DNA from: Patiria pectinifera
Lineage: Eukaryota > Echinodermata > Asteroidea > Valvatida > Asterinidae
Direction of reading: 5' to 3'
DNA: 64,000 nucleotides
Assembly: GCA_029964075.1 (NCBI GenBank)
Contig: CM057129.1
Location: 28,387,430-28,451,429, forward strand
In this document: in pieces, positions 57,068 to 64,000 of the stretch
Layout of the letters: every line of letters starts with the position of its first letter
Position numbering within the stretch: position 1 is the stretch's first letter
Translations under genes and position numbers: made by a program
The notes under the pieces: model-generated
What the model saw: only the letters and a program-made list of their open reading frames with translations
Databases searched by the model: none
Told to the model about the DNA's origin: nothing

Positions 57068-60000
57068 GTAAGCCATGAATCTTAAGTCCCGTTAATTCTG
57101 AAACACTGTCTTCGTTGACGATGTCTCATGTAAGCCGCAAATGCGAGAAGTACATTTAAATTTCAAAGTTTAAACAGTGCGATTTCCTTTGGGTGAAAGC
57201 CCTCAGGCAAAATTCAAAAGTGTGTTGAATCTGCCTTTTAAAACGGTAGAACAGATATCGATATACCGAGTCGTGGGGATAAATTTAATTTGTCAGGTAC
57301 CGGATGTGTGACTTCGTCCGTTTAATGACGAGTGATACAGCACACATAACATGTAGTTGTAATCATTGCGAATACGCATTTTCAGTACTATGAGCTAAAT
57401 CAGTGTTTAACCCCCGTGACGTCACCGCTTATCACTAATAAGGTATAATCGTGACACCTAAAAGTATTTGACTCCAAGATGCCAAAGCTTTTTCTGTCTT
57501 TTTTGCTTTTAGACAGATTTTTAGAAAATTCAGGAATTTAAGAAAGTAGGAATGTAGTGCCCTCCTCGTCAATAAACGGGTTGCCCCCCCCCCCCCGAAA
57601 AAAATACTATCGGAGGCCATGCCTGCTAGCCTAACGCAATGGCCAAGGACACTTTTCTGCCGTTTTAAGCCCGGTTCATACTTCATGCGAAAGCGAACGC
57701 GAAGCGAAGTTGACGTCATGAAACCCGCTGCGAAATTCGTCCGAGTTGAAATGTGTTCAACTTTTGCCAATTCGCAGCGCGAATACTTGCCATGTCGTCA
57801 CAAATTCGCCTTCGCTTTCGCTTTCGCGCCGAGTATGAACCGGGCTGTAGACTAAGAAATAACCACACTGCGGACGCCATCAAAACAGATCCGACCCATG
57901 CTTTATAACTACAACATACATGATTATGTAAACGAGATATCGGCCTCATATACAAAGATAAACGCTTCTCTTTAACGTATTTAATATTAAGACACTTGTA
58001 TAAATTAACACGCAATACTGTTTATAAAAAAAACAACTTATATCTAAAACATAATCGTGTATATAATCCTTTGTTTATGTTTCTTCGCGCGATGTTGTTA
58101 CCTTTAACATTCATTTATCCGTTCTGTGGACATGTTTTTGTTACTACGTTACTGCCGATAACTATGAAGCCAATTCACTCAAAAATGCCACAGTGGTCAT
58201 CCAGTTCAATCAATTTACGACTGTCAGTCATCCGATAAGCCTCTTTCACACACACAAAACGGGGACAAATAACTTTAAATCAGCTACGTGGTAATTTAAA
58301 ATAATATTTGGTAATACAGGACCTTGCGAAATCAGTTCATTAAAACAATGTTTATTTTCATTTGTATGAAAGGAAGGATCCTGAAAAAAAGAGTTCGCCA
58401 ATTCGCCTTGTTTGTACAGAGCAGAAATCATCAACAAACCTTCTATTTAAATGCTAATCTTGTACTTGAGGGGCTGCATTTCACCTGATAATAGCTATCT
58501 GCTTTCCTGGTTACTTTCAGGGAAAGGTCCCCTGACTCTCGTATTGCTCGAGATTCGATCTTAGATTTTGTTCTTGGGTGATACTCCCTGGTAATTATGT
58601 ATCGGCCCCGCATGCCGCAGCAGATATGAGATACGCCACGTAGTCAAATTGCAGTGCTCGCAACCGGAGCACGATGGTCGTTAGTTTTTTTTCCTTCCGG
58701 AAAGGGCCAGGGATTATACCCACGAAATTCCCTTCATGTAATACCCTCCACTATACGCCACGGACACACAAATGCAAAGTGTAACACTAAATGTTGGTGA
58801 ATTTCACCGCCTTAAAATAAATCTGTCTTTGAAAAGGGATTCGTTGATATTTTAAGTTTGTCAGTGTTTTGGTATCGTCGTATGGGATGTTTAGTTTTCA
58901 TCGGAAAGATTCTGCGTGTCGTCACCATAACATCGCATTCCGTAATTGATAATTAGTAATAGTAGGGAGTTCTGACATTCGCAAAAGGTTGGACAAATGG
59001 GTTGGTGTTAAAATGTCGAATGTTGGTCAATGTACCAACGGCTAACACTTTTGGGCAAAGTCTCGAAAAGCTTGGTCAATTATTATTAGACAATAATTTA
59101 GGTAATTTTATACAAATGGCATTGCCCAAAAGTGTTTTAACGAACGTTCCTACAATGTTTCTATAACGTTGCTTCAGATGATTCCTAATTGGAAGACGCA
59201 TTTGGGATATCGAAAAACCTGTTATTTTTGTGATTTGTAAAGACGTTACTTTATAATAATATTGAAATAACGGTGACCCAATGTATTGTCAATTGGCTGC
59301 TCGGGTGGTTGCGGGGGTCAACTCTCCAAACCAACCCCCTACCAAACATTCCCGCCACCCTGCCCTCAGCAAAACGATACAATAAAATCATTATTTCGTT
59401 TTAAAGGAAATAAATGGAAAAGGTAAATATAATATACAGTTGGACCTGGCAGAGACACTGAATAAAATACAGCTAATTTTGACTAGTCCACTTAAATTTG
59501 AACCACAAACAGCGCCAGAACTATCAAAATTATGATGTCCACCCCATCCCAAATTTCTCAGTTATCTGGAAAAAATCAATTATTGTAGCTGGATGCAGCA
59601 ATCTTGCTGTTCCTGGAAAACGTTATTTGTAAATTTACTGAGTCATGCCGACAAGAACAGCCTTTTAAAATATTATGGTTTAGATATGGTGAAACTCAAA
59701 TCCACTGACGCAGTGTAATTTTTGGTTGAAGTATCAGATTCAATGGCGGCTTTGCAGGCAATCATTGGCCGATGCTCGATCCATTGACGAGTATCCCAGA
59801 GAGTCAACTAATCCTTTCATGGTGAACGCAACGATGATGTCAATGCTGTCATCTGATGCTTGTACGCTATTTAATATGCTGACAAAATAGCGGACAAATC
59901 TATGCTGAGGGCCTCTTTTCTTGCTTGTTGACAGATTTTCTCCGCGTAACATTATACGAAATGTTACACAAAAAGGTATAGGCCTATGAAATGGCGTTAA

Positions 60001-63000
60001 CGCAGAAAGGTATATTAAGTGGCGTATATTACAATTATCAAAACAAACAGCAGCGATAATTTCTTTTCCATTTCAATATCTTATCGGTATTACACATAAT
60101 GTCACGATTTAGGTAAAAGGTTTGGTAAAAATATATATATGCACTCGGGGCATCGTCACTGGCGTCCACGCCCTCCTAAAACATATTGGAGGCGGGGTAG
60201 TACGTCCCCTGCCCCTTCCCCTTCTACATAATGCCTATGCACAGGCGTTACGTAGATGAAAGGGAAATTTGGATGTTTAACATTTGTTGTTGTATTTCAC
60301 TTTTTAAATCCAATCAGGACGTACGTGTACCGTCAGCGGGAAGACCTACCAGGCAGGACAGGCCGTGCCAGACCTGAGCCCCTGCAAGACCCAGTGCCGG
60401 TGCTTCGCTTCTCTCTTCGGCCGCACCGGCCACGTTGTGTGCGCGGTGAACAAGCAGTGCACGTATACCAACCTGTGCGTTAATCCAATTACCGACACCT
60501 GCGGGTGCCCCAAGTGCCGACCCGGTGGCTGGATATGGCCTCCAGTTACAGGTGGGCGATTGAAACCGTGCACTTGAATGGAGAATCCTATCAAATTTCA
60601 ACAGCAACATTTGTTGCAACTTGCAAATTGCACCGGTTAAATCATCTTTTCGCCCGGTTAAACCATTTTTGTTCCTTGGAAACTCGAAGCGGACTTGCCA
60701 CCTTGTTCATACAGGCTAAGCTAATGTTTGTGTTAGATGAGGAAGGAAACATTGCCAGTTTGCCAGGTGAAATCCAATCACAAGTAAAACACATCTCAAT
60801 GGGCCTGGGGCGCCTCTGCCTATTATTTGTCAAATAGAAAGAATCGCCATTACACCCGAATTGATCCCATCCAACGAGGATTGACCTTTCAAAATCATTC
60901 AAGAATTTGATAATTTATCCCGAAGTTACATCATTAAGCTTCGGCACAGGGTCAAATAACCTTTACTTAAGAACAAAGTCGAGTTCCCCTTAATGAATAT
61001 GTTCCGATGTCCTTTGTTAAAAACCAAAGCAATAACCAATTGTGACTTGTCACTTAATCGGACATTAGTTTTGAAAAAGACGTTTCTGCAACCAAGTATA
61101 GTCAGTGACCATAATTCGCACGCGTCAGTTGGTAGCAGAATTAATGGTTCACGGACTTAATTTCCCTTTAGATATATCCTCCAGAGCCATTATGAGAAAA
61201 GAAAAGATGAATATTATTTTATCGATCAGTAGGACTTGATACTTTTGCAGGAGAAAAATGATAATGAAAAATTTCGGGATTCGAATCCGCAACCTGCAGC
61301 ACTTTAACCACCGGATTAGCGTAGCACGCCACCGTACATCCACGCTATCCGCCGGAGAATATAAACTTTAAAAAGTAATTTCAAATCCCGTGACGTACTT
61401 ATTCATTCCACGTGATACGTTTCAGGCATGCGTATTACGGTCATAGACTATACTTGTTTGCAGAAAAAAATATTGCTCCCCCTTAAGATGTCAAAACTAT
61501 ATCGAAATTTCCCGACCTTCTTCCCTCAAATGGTGGTCTTGCATCCACTCCAGTTTGCCTCCCCTTCTTCTTCCTTGCAAAGGCAGCCTTCATATGGTTG
61601 AAGATAAACGCAGAGCCTGATTTTTAGGGTCTGGGGATGATCAACAGACACTGAATTATATCCACAACCAGCAACCTGGCCGTGTCCGTGCCTCCTTGTC
61701 CCCTTATATTTGACCACGGGCGGGTTTCACTAGTAGCTCGCAACACTCCGCCAGCATTGATACCTAAATTAGAACCTTCTAGCAGTTTGGTCGGTAGCTA
61801 CAGCTCAACTGTTATAATTATAGCGCGCATTAACACGAGCCGCGCGCGGGCTATCTAATCCACAGTGGGCGGAAATGCATCCGCCGCGTGTGCTAAGCGA
61901 TGCATGCAGTATTCCATGTACGTGTGCTACCTTCAAGACTGATTACAAATTGTATCGGCGTCTGAAGGAATTCTGTTCATCCCTAATGATGTGGTAAAGA
62001 ACTCGTCGCATATATTACCATACATTTCGACGCTCATCGAAAGGCGATCTAGTCTGAGTATCAATCCGTTGATCAATGGAGCCCTCTCCGTAACAAACGT
62101 CTGATGTATCTGAGCATACAAATTGTATGCGACCCCATACAACATCCAATCGGAGTCGACTTTATAAATGTGAGGTCATTTCGGTCAGAAATGTGGACTA
62201 AGCTGTTTGTTTGTCAATTTGGCTGCCATGTTTTTGCAAAAAATACTACACGGTTGCAGAAGACCTGATACCAGGCGCGTGCTGAATGGTCAAAATCTCG
62301 AGGTCAAGACGCAGTCTTTTATCGCATATTAATCGCTGAATCTGCTCCCATATCGTAGACCCTAAATGCTGTGACAAGGAGATAAGCCATAGACTAGAGG
62401 TGACCATGATTTACTCCAAGTTTCGTTGGTTCTCTTTTTTACTTGTAAAACAGATATATATTAGAAAGCACTCAGAGAGCGAAAACCTCCGCCAAGGCTG
62501 AACAAGTCCCCGCCATATTTTCAGTACAACCAAAAGAAATACTCTTATACCCACTAGACTTTCATATTTTATTGCACATTTAAAATGTCAACATGATAGC
62601 TCATAATATGAATTTATCGAAAAATGGCAATGTTAGTCGCTTTTATCGTGTAAGACAGTGTTAGTTATTCAACAGAACATATCTTTAAATTGAAACATTT
62701 TGTACTCTATACATGCATGCCTGTGTCGGTGCATCCCCACTCCCTCGTTGTATAAAATGGTCTAGTCCATTGACCTGTGTGGTTAGATTAGGTGGGTAAT
62801 AAGGCATACAGGGTCACCGGGTCAGTGCACGCACACGAAGCTGCTCTGTTGTACACAGAGGTTCATGGTCCTCACACATATCATATTCGCACATACAAAA
62901 CGGTGAAGAATCCTTTTAAAACCCCAGATCCAGATCACTGCCAAAATCTAATAGATTTGTACATATACCAAGGACCAGCACTAAAAAACATTTCATGAAA

Positions 63001-63408
63001 ATCTGTCCATAACTTTTTGAGTTATCTTGTTCACAGACAAACCAGACAAACAACAAACAAACCAACGCCGATGAAAACATAACCCCATGGCGCCCAGTTA
63101 CCAAGTTGGTTGTGTGATGATTTCAGGTTCAAAACCTACCATATTTTCATTGAAAACCGATGTGACCAAAAACCAGCATATTAACAAATTTAAACCTGAA
63201 TTGTGTGTTTGAAAGCGTAGTTTTGATCGCCACTTTAATTTAAACTGCCTCTTTCCTGACAAAATAGAGTCAGTGCTGCTGTCAAAGAATCGTATTGCCT
63301 GGCAGATTTCGACCCAGACCTACAGGGGCAAGTCCCGTGGAGCGAATCTCGCCGTTGACGGGAAAACGGACGGGAACTTCTTCCGTGGAAACACCTGTAC
63401 TCATACCG
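56947..63408 (+). CDS. Secreted VWC plus fucolectin-type (FTP) domain protein, partial gene, three exons seen
   Basis: Exons 56947-57067, 60318-60551 and 63268-63408 join in phase 1 at both joints with GT-AG introns. The product starts with a signal peptide (MAGAVVFALQLLLAGCILMK, cut probably after PCRADA). A short basic linker (VTRYRRG) follows, possibly a proprotein-convertase site. Next comes a 10-cysteine von Willebrand C-like domain, then a domain starting LAVDGKTDGNFFRGNTCTHT. That last motif is the sugar- and calcium-binding start of fucolectin/tachylectin-4/pentraxin-1 (FTP) F5/8C-like lectins. Likely a secreted lectin with a matrix or ligand-binding module. The gene continues beyond 63408 (open, donor GTAAGA). 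The biological role is unknown. Confidence 0.8.
57668..57846. mobile_element. MITE of the AGCCCGGTTCATACTC family in intron 1
   Basis: Tips AAGCCCGGTTCATACTTC and CGCCGAGTATGAACCGGGCT, central palindrome GTTGAAATGTGTTCAAC, TGACGTCA near the left third. This is a sister of 48687-48861, about 179 bp. It is preceded at 57584-57598 by a run of C. Confidence 0.85.
57847..60317. other. Remainder of VWC-FTP intron 1
   Basis: AT-rich and without recognised exons. At 60150-60240 there is GGCGTCCACGCCC and similar GC-rich text that resembles worn transposon sequence. Nothing else to report. Confidence 0.4.
60318..60551 (+). CDS. VWC-FTP gene exon 2, ten-cysteine VWC-like domain
   Basis: Acceptor AAATCCAATCAG, donor TTACAG|GTGGGC; 234 nt, one complete domain in one exon. 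Cysteines follow C-x16-C-x3-C-x1-C, then VVCAVNKQC, NLC and CGCPKC, ten in total, as in VWC modules (CxxCxC in the middle and closely spaced cysteines at the end). A GKTYQAGQAVP strand stands where VWC domains have YxxGxxW. GC-rich and strongly coding compared with its surroundings. Confidence 0.88.
61150..61335 (-). mobile_element. tRNA-derived SINE remnant
   Basis: The reverse complement contains TAATCCGGTGGTTAAAGTGC (A-box-like) and, 35 bp on, GGATTCGAATCC (B box). Spacing fits a tRNA-type RNA polymerase III promoter. The rest is AT-rich body sequence. It does not fold as a full tRNA by eye. Confidence 0.55.
61933..62145 (-). CDS. Unrecognised 70-codon open frame
   Basis: The frame reads MLYGVAYNLYAQIHQTFVTE and then LINGLILRLDRLSMSVEMYG, a well-mixed amphipathic composition unlike the chance frames nearby. 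It is open upstream for only a few codons and has no neighbouring exons that I can find. It might be a lone exon or a fragment of an unknown mobile-element gene. No function assigned. Confidence 0.2.
   Translation of the reverse strand: MLYGVAYNLYAQIHQTFVTERAPLINGLILRLDRLSMSVEMYGNICDEFFTTSLGMNRIPSDADTICNQS
62975..63090 (+). repeat. Dispersed repeat tail (TTTTTGAGTTATCTTGTTCAC type)
   Basis: The phrases TCCATAACTTTTTGAG, TTATCTTGTTCACAGACAAA, a CAGACAAACAA tract and CAACGCCGATGAAAACATAA belong to a repeat that I know as common in marine invertebrate genomes. Element class and ends are not determined here. Confidence 0.45.
63268..63408 (+). CDS. VWC-FTP gene exon 3, start of the fucolectin-type domain
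   Basis: Acceptor GACAAAATAG, donor ACCG|GTAAGA; 2+138+1 nt, phase 1 on both sides. Encodes ESVLLSKNRIAWQISTQTY and then GANLAVDGKTDGNFFRGNTC. The AVDGxxDGNF...CTHT signature is the first conserved block of FTP lectin domains. The following exons should give the remaining beta-sandwich. Confidence 0.8.
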
Positions 63409-63456
63409 GTAAGAAATCCAGTACTTGTCCTTTGTAGATATGCTGTTGTCTGGTTG

Positions 63457-63775
63457 GCGAATGTGGCCAAGTGGTTAGCGTGACTCATGATCAGAGGGTC
63501 AGGAGTTCGAATTCAGCTGCTGGCCATACGTTGTGTCCTTGGGCAAGCCACTTCACCCCTACTTGCCTCTCTCCACGATCCTTGGTATTATTTTATTAGC
63601 TTTGAAGTAACCGGCAATGGACTGGCATCCCATCCAGAGGGATAGAAATATTCTCAATTGTTCCATGCTCAGAAAACCGGAGACAAACGCTGGCCTGATG
63701 GACTGTAATTGGCTCATGACAGACTAAAACTGTTAGTGTCTCATCATTAACGTGTCTTGGGAGGGAATAAAACAA
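63457..63775 (+). mobile_element. tRNA-derived SINE with conserved body
   Basis: The head has TGGCCAAGTGGTTAGCG (A box) and GAGTTCGAATTC (B box) about 35 bp later. Then comes GTGTCCTTGGGCAAGCCACTTC, a central phrase shared by many invertebrate SINEs, and a body with CATCCCATCCAGAGGG and CTGATGGACTGTAATTGGC. This arrangement is like the SURF-type SINEs of echinoderms. It is an intron insertion right after lectin exon 3. Confidence 0.8.
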
Positions 63776-64000
63776 TTGCCTTCCAACAGATTCACACATT
63801 ATCAGGCTATGGTTCGTAGCACTTACTGGGGCACGGGTACACCAAGGTGATCATCGTGTGCCTCCCCTCCTTCATCTCCGATTTCGTCCAGATAAACAAA
63901 GCTTTTTATTATTTGGGGAAACTATGGCCTAATGATTGCGTGCTCCCTTCCTAACAATGAGGAACATACATTGTACTTTTCCCGGCAAAGTAAGCTCTAA
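63776..64000. other. Window end, intronic sequence
   Basis: No exon recognised before the window ends; the lectin gene presumably continues further right. Confidence 0.4.

Larger units (their letters stand above)
60552..63267. other. VWC-FTP intron 2 with SINE and dispersed-repeat remnants
   Basis: No exon recognised. It includes a minus-strand tRNA-derived SINE-like remnant (61150-61335), an unrecognised 70-codon minus frame (61933-62145) and a dispersed repeat at 62975-63090. Confidence 0.5.

Noticed and set aside
63465-63535. Functional tRNA gene
   Set aside because: A and B boxes are present but the sequence continues into a conserved SINE body and does not make a proper tRNA cloverleaf by eye.

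Overview
The window looks like a repeat-rich stretch of a marine invertebrate deuterostome nuclear genome, most likely an echinoderm (inference). Supporting signs are intron-containing genes with GT-AG introns, many copies of the palindromic hexamer-like word AGGCCT/TAGGCCTA, foldback elements with tandem subterminal repeats like the TU elements of sea urchins, and numerous LTR, LINE, SINE and MITE fossils. No bacterial-type operon, CRISPR array or rRNA gene is present.

Bases 1-30,000 are almost entirely mobile DNA, nested several layers deep. A BEL/Pao fossil (1-7105) is split by a 4.46 kb near-palindromic DNA transposon (578-5039, TAA target duplication), whose left arm holds a further 470 bp MITE. 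The 3' part of the Pao fossil and about 6-7 kb of its flank (6150-13328) recur as a direct segmental duplication at 21266-27187. Each copy contains a TU-like foldback element, a Ty3/Gypsy RT fossil and a LINE fragment. Copy A alone carries a 1123 bp solo LTR (target duplication GTTCA) and ends at a 2.8 kb TA-flanked inverted-repeat element. Copy B lies next to more Ty3/Gypsy pol fossil.

Bases 30,085-64,000 hold three host genes. (1) A five-exon METTL27/WBSCR27-like methyltransferase on the + strand (30085-33433) has perfectly consistent splice phases and encodes 236 aa. (2) A receptor-tyrosine-kinase-like gene on the - strand (47549 down to about 36959) has a signal peptide, fibronectin III exons, a transmembrane segment and the start of a kinase domain. 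It carries in-frame damage and I see no catalytic half, so it is probably a decaying paralogue. (3) A secreted protein on the + strand (56947 onward) joins a signal peptide, a 10-cysteine VWC-like domain and the start of a fucolectin-type (FTP, F5/8C-like) lectin domain; it runs off the window or continues in unseen exons. Genes 1 and 2 are convergent; genes 2 and 3 are divergent. The remaining space holds a compact TU-like element with a 9-bp target duplication, a small foldback element with telomere-like repeats in its loop, a piggyBac-type MITE, a MITE family with AGCCCGGTTCATACTC ends, an L2/CR1-like LINE, and tRNA-derived SINEs.

The likely order of events in the left half is: Pao insertion, segmental duplication, then solo LTR and probably the TA-flanked element in copy A only. 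Within the palindromic element, the arms existed before the 470 bp MITE landed in one of them.
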